A stretch of DNA of 64,000 nt from Brachyhypopomus gauderio (GCF_052324685.1 NC_135218.1:20582197-20646196); one strand, 5' to 3'; positions 46,538 to 60,900 are shown, counted from the first letter of the stretch. The notes: generated by a model not told the origin, from the letters alone. Made by a program: numbers and translations.

Positions 46538-49154
46538 CCCATAGTAAGAAAGGGAACATTCCAACAATATTTTTATTTTAAATAATGAATATCACCAACT
46601 TTGCTGTTGTACATTGTGGTTCTTGTTTGATTAATGATCATGAAAAGTATTACCAAAAAAAAAAACAACATTTGTAGGCATTTAGAGTTCACTTGATAAG
46701 GAGGAAGACCTGTGACCATCATTCAAGACACAAGAAAAAGGATTGTCGCATGTTAAAGTGGCCAAAGAACTGGGTTAGGTGTGTTACTGTCTCAGTTTAT
46801 GGTTTTACTGTGTATTAGGTTCACGATTGTAAAAAGCAGTTTTAAATTGTAATGCAGAGATGTGATTGGATACACTAGTGTGATTAGCCAATGACTTGGC
46901 CACACTTTATCTGTCTTCACTAGGCAATGAGTCTAAAGGTCTTTGTAGACGTAGTTTTGTTCACCTGCTCGGCAGTGAATGAATGATTATTCATAGTTTT
47001 TATTTTTTAATACAGTTTTTCTTGCTTTTTTACAAACATTAAAATGTACATTTTTGAAGCATCGTTTTATTATTTTTAATGATGAATATACAGAAGTTCA
47101 TATGCTAAACTACTACATAATAAGGTAGGTGCATGACCACATGGTGGCAGTAGTTAGTTGATTTTGATTTAACGATTTCTGAAAATAAAACTAAATTATT
47201 AACAATATATTGCTGGAATGTTTTTTTGAAGTTGCCAATATTTAATATGTACCGTCAGCTATTTAAATGACAGAGCATTTGGGGCTTTCAAGTTATCTTT
47301 GAACATCACTTTTCTCTTATTTTAGGTAAATAAATAAATAAACATTTATCATAAAAGGACCAGTAGCAGCAATTGAAATGTTAAAATGTTTCATAAAGAA
47401 GCTTTCCATAAAATCCTTACTTTTAATGTCACTTTTAACCTGTAAGAGATTTTCAACTAGCTGCTAGCCACATTGTTATGATATGGTCTCAGTAGTTTGG
47501 ATATTACTGTAAGAATTTTGGATTTGTCGACCTGCCAGCTGTTCAGGTCACATACATTGTACAAATTCTCTATAGCAAAAAACATAATTTCCTTGCACTC
47601 TGTAAAAAAGAAAATAAAAAGGTTTTACTTTGCATGCTAAACGGTCTCCAATGGGGAGATGGGCAGCTTATTTATTAAGAGCATTTAAAGAGCAAATTAT
47701 GAGCATTTTCCAATATTATGGAGCTGATTCTTAATTTCTCTTTACTGATTTCTCCAGGATTGCATGGGTGGAGTGACCAGGAAATGGTGCTTGTTAGTGA
47801 GCAGTTATTTTGTAATCGGTCGTGGTCGAGCCTTCTCCTGAGGGCTTTCCCGTATGAGTCTGGGTTGCTTTAGAGCCTTAGTGCTGGAGCATCTTTCAAA
47901 CTTAGTCCAGCAGGTAAATGTCACTAATATGGACTCGGACTTTAACATTGGTTTACACATTAACGCATTTCATTCTTTTTGTGATTATGGGTATTGTTTA
48001 CAGTAAGCACTGCCTTTTCCTCTTTGACTGGTTTCTCTTTTGATTGAGTATGCTCAGTATGGGAGTATGGGGTTTGGACAGAGTTTATGAAGTCTCTCAT
48101 TTGTCAGGCAGGAGAGGTGTGTGTGTGTGTGTGTCCGTCCGTCCCCTGTGGGACAGAGTTCCACCACACCTTCCAGATTTCCATTTTCCACTGACCATCA
48201 AATTCCCTCTCTTGAAAAATGGGTTACCTATCTCAGACTTAAATATACAGTATAGTTAAAGATGACCACATGGATAACAAATAATGCACTTTTATAAAGT
48301 GAAAGATTGGTCATTTTAGTAAAACAACTTCTGGTTTATTTGCAAAATTAATAAGCCACCAATGTTTGTGATAGGAAATGTCATTTGGAATTTATATGAT
48401 CAAAGTTTCCGTCTCTAAAGGTTCATGCTGAAAAGTTTGATAATTGCTTGCTCGTTCTAAATAGCAGGCACTGTGATTGCTTTACAACCCGACAGACCGC
48501 CTGCACCATCCACTCTGGACTCCAACCCTGCACATCAGGTGCACCAGTACAAACCTTAATTGGTGTGACATTTTGCCCAGCAGCAGTGAGGTTTTACCAG
48601 GTTAGTAAACAGTAGACGTTGTGATGTTCGCTGTAACAATGCCATTGCTGGTGCACCATATTTAGTCACTTGGTCTTCCCTGTTAAACACAGAATGCAGC
48701 TGGGATTCCAGGCAGACCCCACTAGCCTTATATGGCACAGTGGAGATCTTGCACTGCTGTACATCTCTCTGTCTCTGTCATTCCTCCTTTTATTCTGTAT
48801 CTAATGCACTTACTCAAATGCTCGCTCGCCCAGGCTCTCTCTCTCTCCCCCTCTGCCCCCCTCTGCATCCACCTAAAAGGCCCTCACACTCACTACTTTT
48901 CTTCAAATATCTGTACTTGATGTATACCAAACAAAAAGATACAGGCGTTCCTACTGCATGGGCATGTCAGCCCAGGGGGGAGTGCTTCCACTGTGAGCTG
49001 ATCCAAACCCAGGCTCATGGAAACATCAGGCATCACAAGTATGATTTATTGGGCACAATAGGTTGTCCTTTTATAGGAAGTTCCATTGGAGAGCAGGAAA
49101 GTGATGGGAAAAGTGGGGGCAGGGGTGGAATGTGATGTGTGTAATGATAGGGAA
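46538..49154. other. Spacer between cep20 and the myh11 promoter
   Basis: AT-rich sequence without recognisable exons. AATAAA hexamers occur in a TAAATAAATAAATAAAC stretch near 47325-47342 and could end cep20 transcripts. A short GT run lies at 48117-48132. Short open frames here show no family likeness. Confidence 0.4.
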
Positions 49155-49164
49155 CCCAAAAAGG
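49155..49164 (-). promoter_or_regulatory. CArG-like box (SRF site) of myh11
   Basis: On the minus strand this reads CCTTTTTGGG, one base off the CC(A/T)6GG consensus. It lies about 0.6-0.7 kb before the inferred first exon of myh11. Serum response factor with myocardin is the known driver of mammalian MYH11. Confidence 0.5.
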
Positions 49165-49268
49165 CTTTCAGCAACTTTACTCGGACGTACAGTATGTAAT
49201 GTAGGGAATCTCCCTCTCACTCCCTCCCACTTCATTTGGGATTCCCAGTTTAACAAGCAGAGTTTTGG

Positions 49269-49278
49269 CCATTTTGGG
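49269..49278 (+). promoter_or_regulatory. Second CArG-like box of myh11
   Basis: It reads CCATTTTGGG, with the same one-base departure from the consensus as the site at 49155 but on the other strand, 114 bp away. Paired CArG boxes are typical of smooth-muscle contractile gene promoters. Confidence 0.5.
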
Positions 49279-49758
49279 AAATAGACAATGGGCTCATATA
49301 GCCTTCAATGGCCAGTCGTATTTATCAGTTATAATAGCCTCGTAATTAAAACAGTAATTGACTGAATGTCCAGCGGGTATCTTTAGAATTAATCCTATAA
49401 TCCAATAAATGTGAATGCTGAATGGCTCACTAATGCATGTACAGGTGACGTGCGTGCCTTAGTTAGCGCGTGTGAAATGAGTTGCAGTTTTGCGCGCGCG
49501 CTTTGTGCCCCCACGGTATCTAGTCCTTTTGGGTCACACTATGAAATAAAGTAAATATTCTTAAAGTATATATTTTAACTATTACATTCTAACGATTTGC
49601 CTGATTTGAAACAAGTTGACAAACCCTCTGTAGCCTACGAGACCTTTAACTGTAAACCGCACGTCCTCCTTGTGAACGGGAAAGTTTGCGTACTAGCGAA
49701 ACGACCAATTACAAGAAAGGCTGATGGTGCCGGCCCCGCCCCTTTATCCGCAGCGCGG

Positions 49759-49765
49759 TTTAAAT
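49759..49765 (+). promoter_or_regulatory. TATA-like element of myh11
   Basis: TTTAAAT follows a GC-rich stretch (GGCCCCGCCCC at 49732-49742, an Sp1-type site). It would place transcription start near 49790, about 100 bp before the inferred first donor site. Confidence 0.35.
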
Positions 49766-49789
49766 GATGACCTGATACACATTTCATGC

Positions 49790-49889
49790 AATTTGGACTG
49801 TTCGACTTTGGAGTACCTCGCCGTCGCAGGACTCTCCAAATCCTAACTTTCCAAATCCAACCCCTAGGTGCCAATCTGCTATTAAGCCT
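49790..49889 (+). other. myh11: Inferred non-coding exon 1 of myh11
   Basis: A good donor (GTGAGTATG) begins at 49890. Mammalian MYH11 has a non-coding first exon and a start codon in exon 2, and exon 2 here starts at an acceptor 21 nt before the ATG, so an upstream exon is required. The start near 49790 is a guess from the TATA-like element. Confidence 0.4.
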
Positions 49890-52800
49890 GTGAGTATGTG
49901 TTTGCTGATTTCGTGGATGTAGCAGCTATCAAAAACTATGTTCAGCATTACTTGTGTAAACTTCCTTTTTGCGGTGCACAAAACGCACGAAAGTTATGAA
50001 GCTTTTTACAATGGCATTTAAACATGTCAAGCACCAATTGTTTCTACAAAAACTGCATGCATTTGTATTAGCAAAAATGTGAATTCTCACCCAGTAGTCG
50101 AGTTCATTTCAGATTTTTAAGCATCCACCTGTCGCTGTTTTCTGGATTGTGCGCGACTAGTAAACGGCTCTGACACTATTCTATTAGGTTCTCTAGATAT
50201 AAAGTTGACAAATGTTGGCACGCTCTAATGCTGTATGAAAATGATGTTATATTGGCAGAATAAATGTGATATTAAATATGCTAAGAAAATGTAAATTTGC
50301 TGTATCCAGTAAAATAAAAAGATAAATAAAGATTTATCTTTAGACTAACTGCCAGACTATCCATGGACAATAGAAATATAGTCTTCACAACGTGCGTCAG
50401 GACTACAGTAAAGTTGTGACTTTAGCAGACCATGTCATAGGAAATGGTGTAGGAAACGGTTTCATTGTGAGATAGAAGAAATGAGTTTAACTAACCAAAG
50501 AGTTTCCTGTTTTCCAAATATGGTCATCAAACTGCTTTTCTGTTGAGCGATGCGGTAAACATCACACGAGCAGATTCTGCTTCCTCACCCACGACATACA
50601 GAGTAATGTGTTGCCATGACTCGAGGAAGATACTGCCCATAGGACGGGTAGCTGGACTCCTAAATCTACTGTCACAGATTTTCTGATCAGTGATTCATTA
50701 GGACATTCACCTTTTAACTTTAAAAGACTGATGGTGCAACATAAAGCAGAGCTAAAAGGTTCCAAGGCAAAGAAAAGGAAACTGAAGTTCACCCCTAAAC
50801 ATTCCTGTTTGGTTCTCTCGTAGGCTTTTGCAAAAGGTTTGTGTAGTGCCTTACACTGCAGAGCATGTTTGTTACCTGTGTTGTTATCCTTAGGTTGTTG
50901 ACATTAGTCTTTCTTACTTTACTGACCTGACCTTATTCTGCAGGTCACTTGTTAGATCCTGGAATTCCTGTTAATCTCTTACCCATATTAGTTCAGCTAT
51001 GGCCATACAATTTCTTTTTTTTCTTGTCAGAAACCTGTCAGAGGCCTGTTTTAAAGGCATGTTTCAGAGGTGATGCTAATCACAGGCACTGTAGATTAGA
51101 GCAATGAATCATAAATACAAAGCTAATGCTGCACTTATTGATATATTGTCTTAAAATATTCGGAATTGTGCTACTATGTTTCTTCTCTCTGCGAATCAGC
51201 ACTTATTGTTGCGCTTATGGTTATTTTGTAGTTATTTCTTTAAATTGTCAGTACTGTCTTGTGTATCGAGCTGTTCAATGGTATTTTGACTCTAACCTAT
51301 TTGTAGTAGCTAGGATGCATTCTCTGGTTAGATGACGAAGCACGTTTGTAAGTCAGTCTGGATATGAGTGTTTGTTAAATGCACTAAATTGAATATAAAT
51401 GTAGACAACACCAATGGTATGTGTTGGTAGGAGGTGGGGTCCTATTTTTCAAAAGGTCATAGCAGCTACTATCAAGGTTTTCATCCCTTCCAAGCAGCAA
51501 CGATAGCTACGCACAGCTGTTACAGTTAGGTGATAAGTGAGGCCACTAAACAAGTGGAATCAGGTGTGATTCTGCTTGGTTGGAACCAAAACTTGTAATC
51601 ATAACAACCCTTTGGAGAATAGGTTATCACACCTGCTGTTTTAGCACTGAATTAATGGTCACATGTCTAGGTGTTTCTAAAGGAGTGAATGAAATAGGGA
51701 AGTACATGAAAAGTATTACAAAATATGCCCAGTCTAAATCTCCAGACTTCTCCTGACTTCTCCATGGACGTAATGGGCATGTTCCCAAGGAAGTGCACAA
51801 GGCCAGAGGGCTGTGTCTAATTCTGCTGTTCATCTAGTCTAGAAAGGGGGTAGTGCAGATTGAATGCAAGCAAAGAGTCCACTTGGGATGTGAGCTTCAG
51901 CAGACTTTGCTTGTGGATGTAGCTGAACACGTGTTTGATGACAAACAAAAAAGAGTCATGATTTTGATCATGGATGTTTTTAATTAGCACATACTATATA
52001 ATTTATATGTTGAGTTGTCCTCATCTTAATAACAATAGCTTCACTGATTATGGCAGTGTAATGTATTCTATAATTTGTAAATTGCATACCTCTAACCGAG
52101 GCTGGAGGGTGCAAGCCTGATTGATGGGATTAGGTAATAAAATCTTCAATGTGCTCGTGGTGATTATAATATCATAGGTCATTAACAATAGCAACAGTGG
52201 TAGCTGTTTACATCTTGCTTCTGACACATATTTTGGTGTTGTTGATCACCATGGAAATGAGTCCAGCTGAAGTTCCTTTGCACTTTTTACAGCTGTGCGT
52301 CGACCACTTCAGTGAATGTCACATAACATAAATCCAAAGATTGAGAGACCAGAATCTACAGGTCTGCAGTCTGGAGATTTAGATTGGATAAAAAAATTTT
52401 TTGTCAAGATAACAAAAAAAAAAGAAGACAATTTTGAAACCTGAAAGAACAGTACATTTATCCTTTGGGTATTTATTTATTGTTGGACTTCAGTGTGCAT
52501 AGCGAGAAATGACAGTTGTGTAAGAGAGAGTGGAAGAAAGTGGGTTGGTTTGTGTCCTGATAAAATGCAGAGTAAATATTTTGCTTGGATGATATGAAAA
52601 TAGATAAAGGGAATGTAAAAAAAATGAGAGTGAAAAAGAGGGATGAAATGTTTCACAGGATAAGGGGTCACATGACTCCATCCCCATGAGTGCAAAGGTC
52701 ACATGACCTCTGGGCACACAGCCCATTTGCACCCAAGCTGCAGAGCCTCATTCATGCAAGTTTATTTCAGCCATGAAGACACATGAATGAAACACACAGT

Positions 52801-52927
52801 ACAGTCATGGCGATGGATTCAGCTATTAGTTTAATCATGAGTAACAAGTTGACAAAAGAAATAAGAATAGAATTGAGTGGCATTGGAATAAAACGTTTCC
52901 ATCCTCATGTGGATTGATGTTATATCT

Positions 52928-52970
52928 GCCTCCGGGGTTACAGGAAGCCACCGTTTGATTCCCCGGAGGC
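52928..52970. other. Perfect 10-bp inverted repeat in myh11 intron 1
   Basis: GCCTCCGGGG (52928-52937) is answered by CCCCGGAGGC (52961-52970) across a 23-nt loop. It is very GC-rich in an AT-rich intron and would form a strong hairpin in RNA or a cruciform in DNA. It could be the ends of a tiny mobile element, but no target duplication was found. Confidence 0.5.
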
Positions 52971-53324
52971 TGTTTGTTTGTCCTGCCCCAGACCATCCAG
53001 GAGACTGATTCCTTCTATTTTATTTTCCATGGTTTTAAGTAGGATTCTTTGGCAATTTTCTGCTTCAGTTGGTCAGGTCCCACAGCTGCTGCAGGGCTTT
53101 GGGTTTTCCTTCATTTGCTGCCTTCAATGTTGCATGTACTCGAGCTTCAAGGCAACGCTCCACTTACAGCTAATAAAAACAATTAAATAGTCTGATAGAG
53201 ACATTTTTAGCCTTTCTTTTAACTATTTTCAGCATTTCTTGACATGCTTCTTTTATAACGTGAAAGCTTGTAAGTATCTGTGTTTTGCTCAGACACATCT
53301 TCAAGGAGCAACAAGCCAGAAAAA

Positions 53325-53660
53325 AGCTAACTATAGATGCTAAGCTAACTACAGACAGGCCCAGTTCAGTCAGCAGCATCTCAGCTAACTGTAACCAACT
53401 GCAGGTAACTGCGCACAGTACCAACTCAGGGTAGCTACCATCAGGACCATCTACAGACCGCTAACTACTGATAATGTCAGTTGAGCTAACTGCAGCAAAC
53501 TGCAGCTAACTACCAACAGTACTAGCACTGTTGACACATATTCATAGATATTCACAGCTAACAGTAGCAATTAAAAGACCAGCTCAATATATCTGTCACC
53601 AGCTCAGCTATCTGCAGTAAACAGCAGCTAACTACCGCAATGCAGTCTGTAGCTCTTAAC
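53325..53660. repeat. Irregular GCTAACTGCAG-type repeat cluster
   Basis: Short words such as GCTAACTACAGA, AACTGCAG and CAGCTAACTACC recur about ten or more times with variable spacing. It looks like a decayed short tandem repeat within myh11 intron 1. No coding or transposon feature is seen. Confidence 0.55.
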
Positions 53661-54984
53661 ACCTCAGCTATTCTCATCAGCATTTAACAGTTCTGTAGGT
53701 GCAACGAGTATACAAATATAAATTTTAATGCAAGCTGCAAATAAGAATTACATGTAGGTAGACTGTCCGGTAATATCTGGTAACTTTGAACCATAGTAAT
53801 GTTCATTTCTGCAGCCAGAGTAAATTTAAAATGTCATTTGCATATAAACTGCATGATGCATTAGGTATTTCAGTAAACATTATTTAGTTATACATAAATA
53901 GTTATAAATATAATTGAAACTATGTTCATACAGTTTTACTTGGTGCAAACAGAGTTAGTATGTTAGTATTTCAGAAGATGTACAGAAACCTATTTCAGAA
54001 ACCTGCTAATGGATTTACAGTACGTTTCCCCATGCAGAAGAATACATCCAGGAGCTGTTGCCATAGTACATTATGTGCAGTTCCCCTATCAGCTGGTTAG
54101 GAGTGCTAGAGCGCCTCTCCCCCACCCTCCTAGCCCTGCACTATGTTATCATTTTGGAGTAAACTGCCAGTCCTGCTGGAGGCATACTATTCCCTATAAG
54201 GCCTTTGTTTGGGAGTTCACTTGCTCTGCTGTTTAGGTATCCAGTCCACTCCAGAGAATCTGCCATATATGGGCATCACAGCATGAGACTACAGATCAGC
54301 TGCAAAAGCCAAAAGGAAAGAGATAAATCATAAAGCGTTGCTGCGGAAAATATAGTTTAGTTGCATGTGTGTCAGCATGGACAGCTAGTGTGTTGTATCT
54401 GTGTTGGAGCAAGTGTTTAATCAAACTGTAGAAATGTTGCAGTTTTTCCCAGACACTGTTCTCAGATCTAAAACGGGCCCCCGCTGTGACCTGTGGGAAT
54501 ATGTAGTGGGCAGGAGTTGATTGCTTCAGTGGACTTTTGCTGTCTATAAGCTTCATCTCCCATCAAATACACTGGCAAATGATGTCTTGGGTCCCCATAG
54601 GCTAGGACATAGCAGACTTAGCAGTTAAGCATAACATTTCAATGAAGAGGAAATTGGATGTTGTTGTGTGTGTGTTTGTCATAAGCTTTTTAATTCTTTA
54701 ACCAGAAATATTAATGTGAAAGTAATCTTTGTAAAATATATGTGCCATATTGAGAGGTAGAAATACCCAATGGCCCTAGAACACAAATCTCTGTGATTGT
54801 AATGGTGCAGCATAAATCATTCCATCACATCCCTTCACATTGTCAGCTACTATCTAACGGTTACTAGTGGCTACTGGCCTTAGTTAAAAGTCCTGGCTTA
54901 TGACATGCCATTATAGCATTTTAATGGTGGTTTCAAAGCACTGAATGTGTTCATATAAATCACCTGCTGCTCTGTTCTTTACAG

Positions 54985-57900
54985 GTGTCCCAGACTAACA
55001 GCAAGATGGCTAACAAGACCATTAGCGAGGATGAGAAGTTCCTCTTCGCAGACAAAGATTTCTTCAACAGCCCTGTGGCACAAGCTGACTGGGCTGCCAA
55101 GAAGCTGGTGTGGGTTCCATCAGAGAAGCACGGCTTCGAGGCGGCCAGCATGAAGGAGGAGAAAGGGGATGAGGTGCTGGTGGAGCTGGTTGATAACGGG
55201 AAGAAGATTACGGTCAACAAGGATGACATCCAGAAGATGAACCCACCCAAGTTCAGCAAGGTGGAGGACATGGCCGAGCTCACCTGCCTGAACGAAGCCT
55301 CCGTGCTGCACAACCTGAGGGAGAGATATTTCTCTGGCCTCATCTACGTGAGTAGGCAGAAATGAAGCACCACATCCTTCCGTTACACAGTACATTTTAT
55401 TTTTAATTATAACAGGTAAGTAAACAATATCACTAACTAAATGTCCAGTATCTGTGTGTTATCTTCCAGCAAAGTTTGTAAATAATGAACATTTTTAATT
55501 CTAAAATAAAATTAGTTAAAAATTGTAGTAAAATCTAGTAAACCTTGATATTTTTCAATTAAAACGTCAGGCATGCCTCTTACTCTCACTGCTCATTACA
55601 GGCATTGCAGAATGAGTGCTTATTTTTCAAGGCAGGATGTCATGGTGCAAAATTAAAAATAAATCTAATAAATCTGTACAAATAAGCTATAAATAAAACA
55701 AAAACCTGAACCACCTCAAATAAAATCATGTATGGCATATGGGAGACCATCAATCAGCAAAGACAGATAGGTTTCCGACAGCACAGTTTGAAATGCTGAT
55801 CTGTATAAATAAAGTGTCTTGTAAAAGTATGCAACTCCCTTAAAAGTCATCAGATTCATCTGCTTTACAAATGACACTTACAGAGAGTGTTCCAGCAAGC
55901 ATTTCTATTCCAAACCAGTATGCTGTTGAAGTAAATGAGCTGTCAAAATCCATTGGTTAGCCAAAGGATGCTGCTTACTAAGGTTTTCAACCCCTTCATA
56001 TTAGTACTTGGAAGAAACACCATTTGCTGAGATGACAGCATTAAGTCTGTTGAGATTTTTACTAGCTTTGCACACTGGGAGTGATTTTTGCCCATTCTTC
56101 ATGACAGATTTGATAAAGTTAGTGTGTTGAGACTTTCACATTCACTAAGTGTGCTGTGGTGTTGTTTTGGATCACCGTCTTGATGAAAGATGATGTTTCT
56201 GCCAACCTTGAGATTTATTTATTTATAAGTCAATTTGCAGTAAGTTGTGTTGCAGTATTTCTTGCTGCACGCAGTTACCTATATTTTGCACAGTTTTAAC
56301 AAAATGCACAGTCCTCACTGAGGAAGAGCCTCCATTAATCCTGCCACACCCATGCGGGATTGTGAGGATTGGGAGGTGTTACACATGTACAGTATTTGCC
56401 AAGAATGTTTTGTGGATTTGTCTTATCTGACCACAGAACCTTATCTAATTTTAACTAGGTCACTCTGAATCTTTCTGGCAATCATCACATCTGATCTGAA
56501 GCATTTTTACTTCAGTGATGGCTTCATTTTAGTCACCCTGCCATATTGGTCAGTTATATGCTGAGGTCAAATTGACTGGTGCACCTTCGTCCCACTTTCA
56601 GCTACTGAACACTGTGAGCTTCAAAGTGGTTGTTGGCTTCTCTGTGTCTTTCCATCATAAGTAACCTTACTCTGACCCAAAGTTTTGATGGACAGTCTTG
56701 TCTTGGTAGGGCCTGTGTGATATGATTCATCTTCCATTTGCTAACCTTTAATCCAACTATGTTCACTGGGATATTAAAACACTTTCAAAGAATTCACAGT
56801 CTGACCAGTGATACTGCAATTAAGGTTTTGTACACATGTGAACTTTTTAAAGGATTCACAGGAAAAGGTCAACCGTGTTTAGTTAGGTGGTATTTTCTGG
56901 CTGTAAAAACCTGTAGCCTCTACAGCACTTGGGCAGAATAATATTTAAATGAAAGTCAGTCTTTACCAAATAAAATTTGACAGAATACAAAATAACAGTC
57001 ATACATGGCTTTATTTTTATAAAATTCCATTGCGAGTAAGCAAACAAGAGCCTCCACTGAGTAAACACTAATAAATGTCCATAATATGTCTGAGTACATG
57101 GAAAAGGATCACATTATGTTCTTTGACTCTACTTTAACAGTTATTTTGGATATTGGGAAGCCTTATTAGGAATTTCCACTTTCTAGTAGTATTATTTTTA
57201 CCATGGCTGCATTAGAATGTCTTAAGCCATAAAGATTGTTGTAGATATGTGTCTGCAACAACTCTGCAACCTATAGAATTCATAACACATGGTTTAAGTG
57301 GTGAAGTGAGGCTTGCCTATATTCAGCATAAAAACGTGTCAAAACCAGTAGCATCATGGCAGGTGAAATATTCATTTAAATTTCTACAATACAAATAACT
57401 ACATTCCTCAAACCAACACAGAACAAATGCATACCTAAATGTCAATGACTTTAGCAAGTAATCTGGGCATGTTCCACAAGTCTTTGAGCAAACAATATGC
57501 CTGAAACTATAAATTAATCAGCTGATTCATAAGAAGGCTTGTCATGTTTATTCCATATTGTAGCCAATAAAAATTGATCATTTAAGGACAATTCTTCCTG
57601 TAATGTTTAATTCCAGTAGTCTGTTTGTCATCATCTTAGTTTGACACATTGGCCTTGGTTCTGATAAAATCATAACTGTATCATTTTAGTAAATAGCAGT
57701 ACAAACACATTCAGTCTGTACTGATCTTTTTTCTTTCATTTAGACTTATTCTGGCCTGTTCTGCGTGGTGGTGAATCCCTACAAAATGTTGCCCATCTAC
57801 TCAGAGAAGATCATTGATATGTACAAAGGCAAAAAGCGCCATGAAGTTCCACCACATATTTACTCCATCACAGACAACGCTTACAGGAACATGATGCAAG

Positions 57901-60900
57901 GTAAGGGCAGAAGAGCGCACTCCCTGGGCCTGTGTGGCACAGCCAGATAACGCTGCTGAATGCCACTGCTGGGACTCACCTTCAATTACACTGACATCCA
58001 CGCCAATCCAGAACCAACAGTGTTTGGCAAAATGGCGTAGTTCTAACTCTCAGATTGTACAGAGTGACCAAAGACATCCCACGAAAAGAAATTAGCAGCT
58101 AGTTTCCTGAGCTAACACAAGCTTTCCCTGTGATGCTGAAGGTAATTCACTTTCCTAAAGTAACATCCATTTTGCCATTTTGGTGGGACCTAAGACTGGG
58201 AGAAAACTGCATGTGTATAGTATTTCCATAAAGCTATTGCTGAAGTACGAGTTTCAGAAGTGGAGTTGCCTGGTTTGACTTTTCTGCTGTTGTTCTAATA
58301 TAACTCACAGTGGTTAACATGTTACATGTATATGCTAAAGAAGTGTCATCTCAAGATGCTACCACAAACAGCATGGCCCCTTAGTTAGAAATAGATGCTC
58401 TTGGTTCATAGAAAGAACTTAAATGTCAAGCATGTCGAAGTGCTCTTTTGTCATAGGAAAAGCTTTTTAAAAGCGATTAGTGTCTTGTTTAAGTGCCCCA
58501 TGACAGCTATGAGAAGTGCCGGTAGTCGTAGGATGTGTCCGTGCTGTGTCTGAGAGTCAGAGAAAGATAGCAGCTGCCAGATATCCACCATCTTTTGTGC
58601 ACAGCCCCCATCATTACAGTGATGCTGGGTGAGGTGAGTTGCTTATATCTTATGGATGTTTCTTAATGGCTTCCAGAATAGTAAAGTAAGTCACCCAGTG
58701 AATCCTGCTCCCCTTAATCAGAGATAACGACCAGTAGATGAAGTTAATGGTTGGCAGTGAAGTGGTTATGCTCCAGTTCCCCATCAATGCTGTAAAATAA
58801 ATTCCCACAGCCTTTAGGGTTAGGGTTAAATGCCTTAGCTGTAAACAGAGACTGCTTAAATTTGAGTTTAGTTTAGTTCACATTGATGTATACCATACCT
58901 TATATACACTAATGCATACAACCACAAAGTTATAGTTGTAGGTGTAGTAACTCTCAAAGACATTATAAGTAATAAAGTTTAGGCCCAAACGGCTTCCTGG
59001 CTTACTGCAGGAAGTGACTAAGCAAGATTCAGACAAACATTTTAAATATGCATTGTGCCATATTCATTCAGGAGGGAAATTGTTACAGTTCTATGGAACA
59101 CATCTTTATAATTAGTTTTTTTCCTTGAATTGATTAACAAAATTAACAAAATATTAACAGAATATTACAATATTGCAACACCTTGTAAATGCAAAAGAAA
59201 ACTTTCAAAACTTCAGAAGGTAAATTCCAAATACAATATTCCAGAAAATATTCCTGAAAACCTATAGCTTAAACTTCTAAGTGCAGACTTCCACAGGTAT
59301 AATACACTGATTTAAAAGTCACTGTATAAACTCTAAGAAATTAGTGGGGCACCACCTGTCTTTATTAAGATTTTTCTTGACAAGGTAGATGGAAAACAAA
59401 ACTTGATATGATGTGAAAATGAAAAAGTATTCAATACAACTGAAAAATATATTCAGACATAATTGTGGGGAAGGATACAAGAGCATTTTTAAAGCAATGA
59501 AAATTTTACAAAGCTCTATGTAGTTCATCATGTAGAAGAAACTTTAAACTACAGCCACACTGCTTCTTAGCTGGACAGATTAGTTTTCAAATAAGCGTCT
59601 ATAACCCCACTTGTGAACTGGAATGGGCTTCAGAAGGTAAATGACACAAGTGCAGATGGGTTATCCAGCAATTCCTAAGGACCACAGGAGGTTTGTTTGG
59701 AAGATGCACTGACTGATAAACAAGTGTCCTTGCTTGCAGAAAATTAGGTAAACAATGTCTAGAAAATATTGCAAATATGCGGCAAACGAGCTTGTGGAAC
59801 CTTTCGACTGAGTGTCTCATGCAAATAAAAGAAAAAAACAGCCCACTGCAAAAATAGCGGTAGTGGCTTCATTTTTGGTGGACACTTTTCTGCCGAGAGG
59901 CCAGAGTATAAACACTGTGAATAGAACATAGAAATCTTGAACCAAAACCTTCTATACCTTCTATCTTGTCGAGAAAGATCATAATGGGGAATAAGTTTCA
60001 CTGTAGCAATTTTTCACTTTGCAAAACTAACACTGGAAAAATAAAGTAGATGTTCTTGAGTGTTCCAGATATTCTTGAGTTGTGACCTTATGCACACACA
60101 CCATATTGGGGAATACCGATATTACCGTTATAGGAACAGAGGCTTGGCGGTAAATGCAATAAAGCTAAAGAAATGAAGTCACAATGGACTTCTATTCTGT
60201 AGTATATTATCACACATGGAGAGCTATTGGCTTATTTATGAATAATTATTCTATTGACGGTGCTGGTTGTAGGATGAAATGGGTCCTGAATTATAAGGAT
60301 GTAGAACTGCGGTATGGATGTTCTGTTAAACAGGTACTGGTGACATGTCAGCTTGATTGCTCGCCACACGGGAAGAGAGATGGAACCCCTTTACAAATGT
60401 TCGACAGGGTTCAGTCACTATTATTTTGCACAGTTTTGATCAGGATACAACACACCTGCGGCACAGAGCAGTGTCAGTCGGTTGTAGTCTCCTCAGAGGG
60501 GAACATTTCACCATTCTGCTGATCTGTGTTGATTTGGATCAGGTAGCTATATTGCAGAAGTGTGGACAGCACTGTCACTATTTGGTCTTGCTTAAAAGTA
60601 AATTACACAATGTGTGACTATGTACACCCATGTGAGAAGACACTATCTCACCTTCCTTCCAAGTCAATTGTAAGATTACAGCTTGACAGTATGGCTGTAC
60701 TGAAAGACCAAGAGCAGTGGTGTCTGTGTATCCCTGGGCTGTGAACAAGAAGAATCCTGATCCCACTAAGGAGCTTACACTGGTTTGCCTTTGAAGTGTA
60801 GCAGGTCTGCTGTGCTCGCCTGGCCAGTTGTTATAAAATCGCACATTCTGGAGCTCATAGCAGAGATTGTGTGAATGTACTGAACTGCCAGCACTGCGGT

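Noticed and set aside
54985-55005. Translation start of myh11 at the GTG codon at 54985
   Set aside because: The GTG sits at the first base of the exon after the AG acceptor. The ATG at 55006 gives the expected N-terminus.
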